A stretch of 64,000 nucleotides of DNA from Phlebopus portentosus (taxonomy: Eukaryota > Basidiomycota > Agaricomycetes > Boletales > Boletinellaceae), in the NCBI GenBank assembly GCA_037892935.1, contig JAYXKI010000003.1:310001-374000 (forward strand), in the 5' to 3' direction. The notes under the pieces are model-generated. The model was not told the DNA's origin, made no database searches, and saw only the letters and a list, made by a program, of their open reading frames with translations. Position numbers and translations under genes: made by a program. Positions 1-11,538 of the stretch are shown one piece after another. Position 1 is the first letter of the stretch, and each line of letters opens with the position of its first letter.

Positions 1-994
1 AGAAACTTCAATGGCTAAGATGCTCTGTTTTTAAGTTTGCAAATGGCATACGCTGATTAACCATTTTTGAAGAATCAAGATAGTTGCCGTATTTCAAAAA
101 AAAGGACTGTCGTAATTTCAAGTATACGTGAAGAGCGCCTGACTATTGACTTGGCTTGAGTGCAGTGGCTACTCCCGTACCTGGCGCCGGCGTTACGCCC
201 AGTCAAACGCCGATGGGACACTGGGAAGTGAGTTTTCACGTTAACTTACGTATTGGATGTGCGGTACTGTCGCTCGCCTCGGAAGGAAGATCCGTGGTGG
301 AAACCCAATATGTGAGATACCCGGCAATTAGCCCATCTCATACGTCCATTACACGCCCTTCTTCCCAGAGATGATGCGCGGCTACGGAAACTTCCATATA
401 TTCGACTGACAGAGATTACTGATTTCACAGAACTATTCGTGAGTTTAGGCTTTTGAAGTTAATTTTGCATGTAATCATTGCCAAGTCGCTACTATCCACT
501 GAAGTGTGTAATGAACGGAGATACATAGCTTTACAAGTTACTGGGGGAAGAATGGGCTAAAAAAGAATGTACCATGGTGTGGTATATACAATGAATTGAG
601 ATCATTACCTGACATCTCGTAGAAGGAGTGTGTCTTGTGTCATTGTGTTAATGAATGATGGATGAAAACGGAAATGAAAGAGTCGGGTCGAAAGTTTGTC
701 ATGGAAGATGCAGACCTATCTGCTCAGCTATGTGTCCAAAACTGAAGATAGTCCATAGCCTATTGTTATTATTATACCTAGACATGGGCGCTGGAACTGC
801 CGACATCCGACATCGCCATCTCCCGACGCCTAGAAGCAAGATAAGCTTCACTAAGTCCGTCGCCGGCGGATAATCCTGACTAAAGCCCAGGTGCAATAGA
901 CTTGTCTACGTTAAATATCCAGATCCAGGAATGTCCAGAAGGAGAGGAGTTACATGTACGAGTCGACAGATACCCCACGAGCAGGCGTCTCTTG
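1..994. other. No supported gene at left edge
   Basis: I see no reading frame with recognisable protein character on either strand; short open frames overlap each other without splice logic. It may hold the 3' flank of the basic protein that ends at 995 and part of a gene lying beyond the window edge. Confidence 0.5.
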
Positions 995-2386
995 TCAAGG
1001 TGGCACCGCGACAGCGGATGCAATAGACTTCCGCTTCGCCTTCTTTCGTTTCGGCTTATCTTCCTCTTCATCGAAGTCGGTGGGTTCCTCGCCATCCTTC
1101 GGCGGAACATACTTGCCCCCATCCGCTGCACTCTTTCGTGGCTTCCGAGGCTTTTTGGGTTTCGGCTTTGATTCGATCTCCGGCGAGGTAGACATTTCGG
1201 CGTCATCAAACGCAGAGGCAGGTGCAGGTTGATTAGGTGGCGTCGAATCTACCACGCTTGGCTTGGCTTTAGGCTTCATGCTCTCCGACTTGCTCCTGGG
1301 CTTCGGTTTCGCATTTGACGGAGATGAAGTTTGAGCGGGGTCAACCCCGGCCTCATCCTTGATTTCTGATTCTACATCCATGGCATCACTTCTTCGCTTT
1401 CGGCTCTTCGTAGATTTTTTCTTCACGCTGATATTTCCGTCCTCCCCTGCATCACTTCCCACTGTGAGTGCTTGAGCTTCGCGCGCTAGCTCCCGTTCGT
1501 CGTAGTCTTCTTCCTCATCGCTTGCTTCGCGGAGATTCTTGCGCGCGGCGGCGCGTTGACCACGTCCGCGCTCTGACCCGGCAATTTTCGATCCGGGCCC
1601 AAAGCAACGCTTGCGAGCACAGGATACCAATTTATCATCATGGATTGTAGAATCGGCCCGAAACCGCGCTCGTTTCACATCCGTTGTATGGAATCCCTCA
1701 AAACACCACCCATCTGGAGGCCCTTGGTCACCATCTCCCTAACAACAACAAAGTGAACGATAAAACACCAGGCTCAGTAAAGGCCGATAATGTGAAATAC
1801 ATACCTCAACGACTTTGTTGCAGCAACCCCATAACGTCTGGTACGTTGATCCAACAAGGGTGGACTTATTCTTCGCACTTCCAACATACTCGACCTCGGC
1901 ACTCTCGTCATCATGAGGAATCAGACAGCTTCGGTCTGTGTTCTCGACCTCGACGAAGTCCTTATGGCAGCGTACGCAATGCAGCCTCGGGGGAGGTACC
2001 AACGTCGCAAAGAACGCCATCAGAGCCTCGTTGATCTCTAACGGTGCATGCGGAAGATGCGTCACTATATAAGTATGCAAAGTCTTCGGCGGAACCCTTT
2101 TGATTCGGGCAAGTAGCTCGGCAGGACTGGTAGGAGGAGTTGGAGCATCGCTCGAAGGCACTTCGACGACTGGAACGCCAGAGCCCGTTGGCTTCGGAGA
2201 CAGTGAGCGAGAGCGTTTTACGCCGCGCGGCAATTCGACTGGTGCAACCTCAGGCGACTGAGGGGGAACCGTACCCGCGGAGATCGAAGCTGTTGGTGAA
2301 GGTGTCCTTAGCTGAGTTTGTTGCGGTGCAGCACCTGCGTCTGCGTCTGCAAGTGTCTTGCCTCTACCAAATAGGCTGAATACCAT
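995..2386 (-). CDS. Cys/His-rich, Lys-rich nuclear-type protein of unknown function
   Basis: Two exons on the minus strand, 2386-1805 and 1738-995, joined in phase 0 across a GT-AG intron, give about 441 residues. The N-terminal 100 residues are Pro/Ser/Thr rich. A cysteine-rich module follows: CVRC at residues 137-140, a further Cys and His near 154-158, CC at 188-189, then, across the splice, a Cys-Phe-x2-Phe-His stretch and CARKRC. This spacing suggests a metal-binding fold, but I cannot assign a named family. The last 200 residues alternate acidic patches with very basic Lys/Arg/Pro clusters that look like nuclear localisation signals. A nuclear DNA- or RNA-associated role is inference. 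It is divergently placed from the Arb1-like gene at 2930. Confidence 0.72.
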
Positions 2387-2929
2387 TTCAGTCCCTCAAG
2401 AAACAGCGCCAGACGACTTCAGATCTTGAGAGTGGACAGGTAAGCGAAATGTTTAAGCGCGTCGTCGTCGTCGTGGATGCGACTCCGCCATAAATTGCAT
2501 GTGACGTGATACTACGCGTGCACGTGCTGCATGTCACTAAATTGTATATTGTAATTGTAAGAAGAAAGTAGTTTTACAAGGAGTCGGGTAGTATGTATAG
2601 TTAGGAAAATTTTGGAGAAATAGCGGGGAAAAAACGGGCTGCTTAACCAGAGAAAAGACTGTAGAGCAACGCAGAAAAACTCTTAAGGTGGCTTGAATGT
2701 CACGCGCGTTACATGCTTCGACGCGTTCTTAAGGCGCTAAAACTGCGCATTGACAACTTGTCTTTAGCGGCCATCATCTCCTGTTAACGGGATTCAATTC
2801 ACTTTACACGTGCCTTACAGGCAGCTGGAATCTTTGCAATTTGCTTTACTTGTCTCTTTACTTTTAATCTTTTCCAAAGCCCCGTTTCAGTGAATTTGAC
2901 CGTGTCTCGGAAACGAGCCACCTTCGAGT
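2387..2929. promoter_or_regulatory. Divergent intergenic promoter region
   Basis: About 540 bases separate two divergent start codons. It holds a CACGTG-like stretch near 2516-2524 and no coding potential that I can see, so it probably contains both promoters. No TATA box stands out. Confidence 0.4.
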
Positions 2930-5077
2930 ATGGCTGCGGAGATGCATCCTGGTATTGATGTGAAAAAGAAAGGGGTCGAACTGGATGTAAATGGTTTCCC
3001 TTACCATAAATGGCCGCCGTTCCCTGATCCTCCAGACAATATCAAAATAATACCGTTCAATGAGTTCAAGCCGAGTGGAATACAGATCTCTTTCGATGAT
3101 GAGGTGGAGGTCGACGGGCTGGGAATTCCTACTGTGCGCCTACCAGTAATTCATGATAACGAAGCCCCACCTAGGAAGAAGAAGAAAACCAAATTAACCC
3201 CTGCAGGAGAAGAGATCCGTCAGAGAAGTAACTGGTGGGAGGAGGTAAGTAATTATAGTACATTTGTTAATGTCCACGCGCACTGATCACCGAGATTCTC
3301 CAAAGTGGGAAGAAGGAGAGGAGCAGCGACTCAGAAGCATAGGGACCTATGATCGGTATGCTTCATTTTCAATTTAACGTTTAAGAGCGATTTTCAAGTC
3401 ATGAATGTCGGTACGCTAGAACGCTGCACGTTAAGGATCGTATCGCGCAAGCGGTTGCAGATTTTAAGAGTGTGCATGATTGGCAATCAACGTCTCTGAG
3501 ACTTCTGGATTGGTATAAAAAGGTAAGACCGGCGCTACAGACAAAATTCAATTCTAAACTGTTTATGGAATTGCGCCCAGCTGGAGGTTTACCTTGGCCT
3601 TCATGAGCCCAACCTTCGGCCACGATTTCCGAGAAAACAAGATCAGGATCAAGAGCTTGAGGACGAAGGCGACGATGATGACGACGCCGCCTCCGGTAAT
3701 CAAAAGCCTTCGCCATTGACTGTCGAGAAATTCGACGAGGAGAAGCACCGGTTGAGGCAAGACAGCATTCCAAACCTAACCGCCGAGCAAGAGGAAAAGT
3801 TTAGATTTAAACTTGCACGAGTGAGGGAGGCACTGGAGATTAGGCTAGACGCATTCATCGATAATCCATGCCTAGCAACAAAGGTCTTCTTCTGTTCCTA
3901 TTTTCGAGACTCTGGGATGATGTGGTGAGCTGGGATTGCTTACTTTTTTATTACGATTTGGAAGCGACGTTCTTGTAACAGGGAAAAGATGGCTCTTCGC
4001 GACGCACCACGGATTTACGAGTTCTTCCTGAAATTTCTCCTGAGAACTCGAGCATTGTTCGAGGAAGAACCTCGCCTTAAACAAGCACTCGAAGTTGTGC
4101 GCAAGGCGAAAGAAGAACTTCCGCTCACGATGCAAATTGGTCACAGTATGCCAGATGATTTGGCACTGTGCATGGTGGCCATATACGGCAGTAAAACCAA
4201 GGGATTCTCGTGGGGAAACGAATCCGACGTCGCTGCTGCAGAGGGCGGCTTCAAAACTGAGGTTGAAGAGAGCGGCGGAACGATCATTTCAGACTTGGCT
4301 CCTGGGCCGTCAACTGATCCGGGTAAGAATGATGCCGTCACCGAGGTGGAGGCAGCCAAGCTTCCTCATCCCGAAGAGGCGACAGGTGGCTGGAGTAGCA
4401 TTGGAGTTGATGCCGGAAACTGGGGAGCAAGTGCATCGAACAGCGGGAAGTTCGAAATAGATTCCAACGGAGACGATCCATGGGCACAGAATACGAAGCC
4501 GTTCGACGCCTGGGGAGAACCAGATATCCATTTCCTCATGGCATTGCTGGGACCCACAACTCTACCTCTGACACACGCAGTTGGGTATGTCGAAGAATCG
4601 ACTCGATACATAGCGAGTGTCACTCTCCCAGAGACGAATGGAGATCAAGACCAGGCAATTTCGACATCCACCAACATTTTCCGCTCCTTCGCGCGCGTGG
4701 TTCTGAATCCTTATTCTTCATTTCCCGCGCCAAGCGTCTCACGCGCATCAATCCAGCCACCTGAGCTTATCGAGGACCCATGGAGCGGAATTTCAGCAAC
4801 CAGTAGTGCAAAACCAAATATTCCGCGCCATGACCCGGGAAAAGACCCCATTACGATCCTGGTGCAACCGGAACTCGGAAAGCTTCTTGCGTCGGCAAAG
4901 AACATGGGACTAGGCGGAACGTTCGTCCAAATCGCGCCTGATTATAGTAGGACTGTTCCCATTCAACCCGACGATGAGCATGCGAGAGGTCTCCAAATCA
5001 TTGAAGAATCTGTCTTCTGGTATGCAGAAAAGATCTTACGAGTCCTTCCGAGCTTCTGGACGGAGAGACAGATATGA
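2930..5077 (+). CDS. Arb1-like Argonaute-binding protein with GW/WG motifs
   Basis: Five exons (2930-3244, 3306-3355, 3420-3522, 3581-3924, 3982-5077) splice cleanly into 635 residues. The first part resembles the Arb1 family (Argonaute siRNA chaperone complex): a WWEE..GEE..R stretch, then GTYDR, KDRIAQAV.DF and a short Tyr/Leu-rich segment before an acidic linker. From about residue 350 the chain is low in order and carries tryptophans flanked by Gly, Asp or Pro: GGWSS, GNWGAS, DPWAQ, AWGEP and, further on, DPWSG. GW/WG motifs of this kind are Argonaute hooks in Tas3 and GW182. In fission yeast Arb1 holds Argonaute before heterochromatin targeting. The family call is from remembered motif patterns and is moderate; the GW/WG motifs are directly visible. 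An RNAi or heterochromatin role is inference. Confidence 0.58.
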
Positions 5078-5415
5078 GCCGAGATTAAGTGGGGAATATC
5101 GAATCCAAAAAGATGTGCATTCTCGATTTGTCATCAAATCGTTCCTCGTAAACTGATATATCGCTGATTGTGAAGTGAAGATTGCTAATTGTTGAATATG
5201 GCCCTGTCCTTGCTTTTCTGGTTTTCATTTGTACTTGCCTTACTGAGCACAAACCCGTTCAAATGTCTACTTCAAGAGATACAATGAAATACAGTTTTAG
5301 CCCAAGGAAACCACATCGACTTAGCACATCTATCACAATAAAAATCCATAGAACCATAGTATATAACGAACGAAAAGCCCAGATAAAGAACGACTTATAT
5401 CATAGGGACGCTTCT

Positions 5416-5958
5416 TCATAAGTTTATGGTAACCGAAACGCAACCGATAGCAATAAGACCATCTGGATGGCAAGGGAGTCAAGCAACAAAACAGAAGGCG
5501 AAAAAGTAATGAGGACTTACTGAAAGTGTTGTTCTCGCAGCATACAGGAGTAGCGGAGCTGATGAACAAGGTCAGGTTTATCCCGCGACAGTCCGAAAGA
5601 TGAAGCGTATGCATGCGTACCAGCCAGAACCTCCGGCGCCGATGACAGAAAGCGCTCCGCAATTAAGGCCGACAAGCACGTTAAGGTCGTGGAGGATGAC
5701 GCCGAGCAGGCCAAGGATGCTCGTAGCGTCCGAGCTGCTCGCTTCCTGGACGTCATTGCAGCATAGCAGCGAGCCAGTGTTGCACTGGCTAATGGATATT
5801 GTCTCAGTTACGGTCACCGTGGTGGTTACTGTCTTCGTTACGAACTGCGTCGTCGGCGACGCAGCTTCTGGCAGTGCCATGGGCATAGGCGCAGGCATGG
5901 GCGTGGCAACCGCAAGGATGGACAAAGCGAAGAAAGCGATGTACTTGGTGAACAGCAT
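5416..5958 (-). CDS. Class I hydrophobin (copy 1)
   Basis: Three exons (5958-5621, 5558-5521, 5462-5416) encode 140 residues. A secretion signal covers roughly residues 1-20 (hydrophobic, Ala-rich, ending before a Pro/Met-rich stretch). A Thr/Val-rich spacer precedes eight cysteines in the hydrophobin order C, CC, C, C, CC, C; the fifth cysteine codon is split by intron 1 (TG|C). Class I hydrophobins are secreted amphipathic proteins that coat aerial hyphae and fruiting-body surfaces. The splice positions match copy 2 at 22093 exactly, so the two are paralogues in opposite orientation. The last exon encodes the final cysteine and a short hydrophobic tail. Confidence 0.93.
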
Positions 5959-6050
5959 TGTATCGAGGATTCCCGTAGATACGGACTGAAAAGCGCTCGA
6001 GAGTCGGACTTAGTTTGACGACTAGAGATCTGATATTAAGGTATCTTGTT

Positions 6051-6056
6051 CTTATA
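6051..6056 (-). promoter_or_regulatory. TATA-like element of hydrophobin 1
   Basis: TATAAG on the minus strand lies about 95 bases upstream of the hydrophobin start codon at 5958, a usual place for a core promoter of a strongly expressed fungal surface-protein gene. Confidence 0.5.
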
Positions 6057-7391
6057 TGCTGACAGGCGGGTGTCCGTGCGCTCGTGTCACAATAACCGGG
6101 GTACCCTTTGCAAGAAGAATCGCCGGATAAAACATCGTATGGTAATGAGGCTTTCATAAATAGCCATTGTCAATGGGAGAAGACGAAATTAGTCAATCAA
6201 GCCGGAGAAATCCATCTCAAAAAGAGAACGAATAGCCCCTCGCGAAGATTTCGGCGACATAATCAGCACGCATACGTCGAATACGCGTCAATTAGACGAG
6301 GACCAGAAAAGGTCTCAAGAGCTCATTGGTGTAAAGTGTTACGGAACTTGGAGCAGAAGTCACCATCGCGTTCATTCGGCAACCGGTAAAGTTAAAGCCG
6401 TATATTGACAGCAAATTCTCTCTGAGCGTCAAGGAACAGGCGCATACCGTGCACATGCGCACTTAAGCACTTCAGAAAGGCCACCTTACCAGCACTGCCC
6501 CGGACCGAACGACAACATTTGCTCGAAATGCGATATCGGACGGCGCTGGATCAACAGGTTTTGTCGCGCAACACATAGTTGGATATGCTAAGCGAAATGA
6601 AGTCCCTTGAGATTCGAAGGACTCAGAACTTGCAAGATGTCCTGGCAAAAGGAAGCAATGTAAGTAAATGATGCGGCATATGGAGACAGTGGAAGTTCGG
6701 CAAGACATGACAGTACTAGTGTCCCTTAAGCTTGGATTATAAAGGTAAAGTTCTCCCAAAAACGTCAGTCCAACTTGACATGCTGGGAAAATCGGAAGAT
6801 CATGTTCATCGCATGTACGGCATGTTCGTCCGCGGTAAAGCTGCCACAAAGAACTACTTCATTCGCCGGAGTCAGAAATACGCAGAAGAGCTTTGGTGAG
6901 CAAAGGGACAGAAATAAACGAACAGATGCAGTGAGCATTTACCAGCGGGACGGCGTGTGCCAAGACCGACGGCGTCTATACGTATCAATGGGAAGGTCCT
7001 GGATGCTGCGCGTTTTTGGCCCCGAACTGTCTTCAGAGATTTAATCGTCTCTGTGAGAATTTGAGAGGCTGTATAAAGATTGCGTGAGCAGATGTCCTTC
7101 CCACCGTCATAATCTTCGGGACAGGAACGATTGCATTATCAAGACCAAGCACTTTCGCATGTCAAAAACTGCAAAATCCGACGACGAACATTGGAAGTTT
7201 ATACTTTATAAATTGCAACTCAGACGAAACCTAGCTAGTCAGTAGACACATGAAGAGAAGAAAGAACTTTCGAAAGTCTAATCATTCACCAAGTATTCGA
7301 ATGGCACTACTCATCTTCGCTTCAAAGCAGCTTAGTCGGCTACCAGACGAAAACAATAGACGCATCTCCAAGCGTGATCTCCAGACCATTA
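6057..7391. other. Gene-poor stretch with weak coding traces on the minus strand
   Basis: No intact gene is supported. On the minus strand, open stretches around 6472-6849 and 7060-7170 contain protein-like segments (for example GLDNAIVPVPKI and KPVDPAPSDIAFR), but they do not join through good splice sites and carry stops. It may be a decayed gene. I could not identify its parent. Confidence 0.3.
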
Positions 7392-8281
7392 CTACTGACC
7401 CATCATCCGCAGTCTATCAGGATGAATTGCATTTGGTCCGGGAGCCTGCGACGAAGTCAGAGGAGGGCCATAGTTTTGATGTGGTGGATTGCTGCTATTC
7501 ATCGGCGGTGGCGGACTGAAGTTAGCAGGTGGTTGTCCTTGACCTGACGCGCCGGGAGGTCCATTCATGAAGTTGGGTAGAGGAGGGAAGGGAGGTTGTC
7601 CGTCCGCATTTGGTGGTGAGAATGGAGGCACACCTAAAGAAACTCACATGAGCTCGAAATCCTTTCAAGGCTATTGGTCACACTTACCTCCAGGGAAGGG
7701 TGGAAGTGCCATACCAGCTGAAGGAGGGAACGGTGGAGCACCCATCATACCAGGAGGAGGACCGTTGAACGCACCGGGACCAGGAAACGGAGGCATGCCT
7801 GATACAACAGGAAGTTGGTAAGCCGGTTTTCGCTTTCATGTAGGTTGCAGCTTACCTCCAGCCGGAAGGCCACCAAAAGGGGGAGCACCAAAACCTCCTG
7901 GAGGCGGAGCGAAGTTGAATGCACCAGGTGGAGGTCCACCTCCTGAATCATATTGTGAAGTGATCTGGTCAATGATACTCTGGGCCTTGTCGTGTCCTAG
8001 GGCTGACAAAATCATCAGTTCATCATGAAGCCAGCAGCTGAAGCTCATGCTGCGCGTACAAGCATAGTAGTCCCGAACGTTTGCAAGATGATTCCTCCCG
8101 TTATTATGAGCCTTTCGTACTGTCAAGGGATCAGTAGAGGTAGTTGTACGCAGACGTAAGAATATACCTACCTGACGCCGAATCATGGGTCAGATATACG
8201 TCGCAGTAGTCGCAATAGTGTTTCTGCGGTTTCTGTTAGATGCCATTGCGCACGAAGTAAGATTTTCCTACTTACCGGCAT
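7392..8281 (-). CDS. U1 small nuclear ribonucleoprotein C
   Basis: Six exons (8281-8276, 8223-8172, 8119-8060, 8002-7856, 7798-7688, 7633-7392) give 205 residues. The N-terminus MPKHYCDYCDVYLTHDS and the following VRKAHN.GRNHLANVRDYYA form the matrin-type C2H2 zinc finger that defines U1C. SLGHDKAQSIIDQITSQYD follows, then a Pro/Gly-rich tail as usual in the family. U1C sits in the U1 snRNP and stabilises pairing of U1 with the 5' splice site at the start of spliceosome assembly. The first coding exon is only six bases (Met-Pro) before an intron with a consensus GTAAGT donor. Confidence 0.95.
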
Positions 8282-9221
8282 GGTGGTCGTCGACGAAGAG
8301 CGTCGACAGTAGTGGGCACGCTGACAAAGTCAGAAAATGAAAGTCCGATGTACGAGAACAGTAGTCACTTCCCACGACTAGAAAGTTCGAATACTAATAT
8401 CCTGTAGTTTTGTTTTTCAAAGTTGTCAACTCTCTACCGGAACATAGAGTAAGCGAGAAATACCAAGTTGACTTTCTGACCATTTTCTTTCGTTAGGAAT
8501 ACGTTAAAATTTCAGGGAACTCGGAGTGCCCGGTTATAGACTCCTTCGTTGGATATATAGAAATGGACGTTTGGTCCTAGTTTCTATCCAACGGTACCTC
8601 CAAACCAGTGTTGGCGGGACGGTCACCACCACCCCTCTCTGTGCTCATACTTGATTACGGCATTGGCATATTTTTGAGCCAATTATTATTTCACACCAAA
8701 GGAGGCGTGCGCCCGCCGTGTCTGATGACCATTCAGTTATCTATATGATCCTCTCTTCAATCATCCGGATGGTCATTTGTATGCAGTCATATGCGCATGG
8801 AATCGAATAAGGGCTCCTGACCATTCTTCACTTCACGGATTCACTCGGCCACCTCATCATCTCGTTCTGTTCTGATTACCCTTTGCCCCGCTGTCTACTG
8901 ACCCCAGTGACTCACCCTCTGCCCAGACGGTATTAATCATGTCATCTCTCCTTGCATGCATGCCGGTGCAATCTTACCCCTTCAATCCACAATGATCAAC
9001 TTTTCAAGGTGCATCGCGCTCCGATGATTATTGGAATAGGTTTATCGCGAGACGTGGAGGACTTCTCATCTGCTCCTTCGTGTCATGTTACTCTAGCTCC
9101 GCTGGCCCTCTGCCCCGTCAGCGGCAGTACACGGCTTGCAATAATATAAGAAGGGTATGGGTCTCAAGAATAACAACTGCTTCCCCATCTACCCGACCTG
9201 CCCCTTGCACGCAACACAATC
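8282..9221. promoter_or_regulatory. Divergent intergenic region between U1C and 14-3-3
   Basis: About 940 bases without coding signal. The part next to the 14-3-3 start is CT-rich, common in fungal promoters. It contains short AT-rich patches near 8390-8520 but no repeat or RNA gene that I recognise. Confidence 0.4.
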
Positions 9222-10192
9222 ATGGCCGCAAAGTCTCGCGAGGAATGCCTTTACCTCGCCAAGGTCGCGGAAGCAGTCGACAGATACTCCGGTGTGTCTT
9301 TAGACCCCGTTTCTGATCTCATTAACTAACGATCCTTGGGAATCCGGCTTAATTTAGAAATGCTTGAATTCGTGAAGGCCATCGTCTTCAAGTTCTCTCA
9401 TGGTCAATTGACACCGGAAGAACGCAGCCTCTTGTCTGTCGCTTACAAGAATGTGACGGGCCAATTGCGAAGCAGCTGGCGGTCCATCGCCCACATAGAG
9501 GAAGTAGAGAGCCCCAAGTCCACTACCACGCAGCGCGAACGCGAGTTGATTCGGCAAGAACGCACGCGAATTGAGCGTGAGATTGTCAAAGCGTGCGAAG
9601 ACGTGCTTCAAATAGTGAGTACGACGCTTATTCCAGCGGCTAATCCGGGTGATGAGATAGTCTTCTATCACAAGATGTGAGTAAATTTTGCACATTTCTT
9701 TACCTTCCAAGAACACCGTCCATGCTGATTGTGTACGTTTTTGCAAAAAAGGAAGGGTGATTACTATCGATACCTCGCCGAGCTATCACGCGGTGACAAA
9801 CGAAAGGATCACGCAGCTGCTTCTCTGGATGCATACAAGGTGGCATACAAACTGGCGCTTGGTTCGCTTGAGGCGACGCACCCGACACGTCTAGGTCTTG
9901 CTCTGAACTTCGCAGTGTACTATCGTGATGTCCTGAATAGCCCAGAGCGCGCATGCCATCTCGCTAAGCACGCGTTTGATGAAGCGGTCGCAGTCCTCGA
10001 CCAGATGCCGGAGACAACCTTCCGTGATTCGTTGCTTATTTTGCAGCTTCTTCGGGATGATATGACACTCTGGTACAAAGAAATTCAAGAACGAGGTCCG
10101 TCCATTTACCTCAAATGATCACAGAAATAGTGACTGATCAGCCTCACACAGACGAGCAAGAGGCTAAGGTTCAAGAACAGATGGCGGCATAA
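9222..10192 (+). CDS. 14-3-3 family protein, divergent paralogue
   Basis: Four exons (9222-9291, 9358-9676, 9752-10095, 10152-10192) give 257 residues, the normal family length. Family blocks are present: LLSVAYKNV, a LRSSWR version of the usual RRASWR, FYHKMKGDYYRYLAE, RLGLALNF and NSPERACHLAK, QLLRDDMTLW. The phosphopeptide-binding Lys (in AYKNV), Arg (before SSWR) and Arg-Tyr pair (in YRYLAE) are all kept, so it should bind phosphoserine partners. Other positions depart strongly from the highly conserved fungal 14-3-3 pattern, including the region after the first helix and the C-terminal QEAKVQEQMAA tail. It is probably a second, faster-evolving 14-3-3. Its last exon was copied into the repeat unit that follows. 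Confidence 0.93.
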
Positions 10193-11298
10193 AGTCATAT
10201 TGATATTGTGCTGATATAAGCGGAGATTATGTATCATAGGAGTCAAGAAGTATGCACATTAACATATGCCGTTAAGTCGTTTCTGTCAACCATTCATGTA
10301 CCATAAAGGAAAACGCCATAGGAGCCTCTGATTCTAAACTCTTCAGTCGGACGTGTGCTGTTTTTGGAAAAGAAAGCGTCATGAAGCGGTCATATCGAGT
10401 CGTCGCCTCCTTTGCATAGCTGTACATATCGAAGGGAAACGCAGAAATACCTCATGAACGCAATACAAGACGAAGGGGAAAAAGTCAATGATTGTTGCTA
10501 CAGGATTTGCGAAATCAACGCGTGGGCCCTGGACTTGGACAGGTGTTGAACCGAGGATTATAGCGAATGGTAACGTTGTCAGTTCTTGCAAATGGACACT
10601 ATGAAGCCTCTGGGTCGAGAATTGATGAATTTGGCGAATACTGTATGTTAATCAATTGCCATATCTCGCTAATCCCATTATTCTATTGCGTATGGCATGC
10701 CCAAAGTGCGCGCCAGTCAATGTCTTCCGTTTGAAGTCGGGAGGACCAGTCATATTGAGCATGGCACGAAAGACCAACAGATCCGTACAAATTCCACCGA
10801 ATGCGAACCTGGCAGAGTTGGTCATGCAGCTTGGCTCCCACCACATGGACAATTGGGAAGGCATACATTAAGTGTGAGGACAAGAAGATCAAGCGCATAT
10901 GGCTCACGACCATGCGCTCCTTGATGCCGAGGACAACGATGTCCCTTAGACGCCGAGCTTCCAGTCTAATTTACTCGGGAGACTTTTGGGGCTCCGGTTG
11001 ATCCGCCATCGCGTTCATTTGCGTCTTCTTCACCTCACCCTTCAGGCTATCCACATAATTCGCGATTTCCGCAACGCTTTTCGCACAACGTCTCGTCCTA
11101 AAAGTCAAATTCAGATTTCTCGAAATATGAGCTGACGGCGGCAAGTATAAATTTTCGCTTTTCTGGCATGTTTATTCGGTGGGCTCTTGCGTGTTTGTGA
11201 GAAAGACCAGACGCGTCTTCTTGGAAGAAGATTCATTCTCCATCGGTAACTTCCTGATGGGCTTGAGGTCCCCTACCTTGTAGACTTCAAATTCACCC
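10061..11298. repeat. Tandem duplication, unit A
   Basis: This unit starts inside the last large exon of the 14-3-3 gene and runs through a dead copy of the unknown gene on the minus strand. It aligns end to end with unit B (11299 to about 12400): both open with tatgac-ct-tctgg, keep the small 14-3-3 intron, and close near a ggtaacttcctg motif (about 11250 and 12356). Unit A carries an extra stretch of about 200 bases at roughly 10345-10555 that unit B lacks. Confidence 0.82.
10303..11169 (-). pseudogene. Dead copy of the unknown gene at 11539-12272
   Basis: The minus-strand frame begins MPEKRK, matching MSAKRK of the intact copy, but a block of about 90 bases after this is missing, the FDF segment is followed at once by a TAG stop, and the SPEQ motif has become SPE-stop. 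The second exon is still readable (GGICTDLLVF, GPPDFKRK, GLARY matching the intact copy). The 3' exon is interrupted by extra sequence. The stops and deletion make a full product impossible. Confidence 0.8.
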
Positions 11299-11429
11299 TA
11301 TGACTCTCTGGCTCAAAGAAATTTAAGAATGAGGTGCGTCGGTTCCCCGCAATGGTTGCAGAAATGCTGGTCGACCTGCATTGCACAGACGAGCAAGAGG
11401 TGAAGCTTTAAGAACAGCTGGCGGCATAA
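11299..11429 (+). pseudogene. Orphan 3' end of the 14-3-3 gene
   Basis: This is a copy of 10061-10192. It retains the last part of exon 3, the small intron with GT and AG ends, and exon 4 down to the stop codon. A Gln codon has become TAA (in aagctttaagaac), and no upstream 14-3-3 sequence is attached, so it cannot make a protein. Retention of the intron shows copying at the DNA level, not through mRNA. Confidence 0.82.
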
Positions 11430-11538
11430 AGCGTTGTTGGTATTGTATTGCTATAAGTGGAGCTCATGTATCATAGGAGACCATTGACTTGTACATTAGT
11501 ATATATTTTAACGTCGTCTCTCCACATCATGCATAGCT

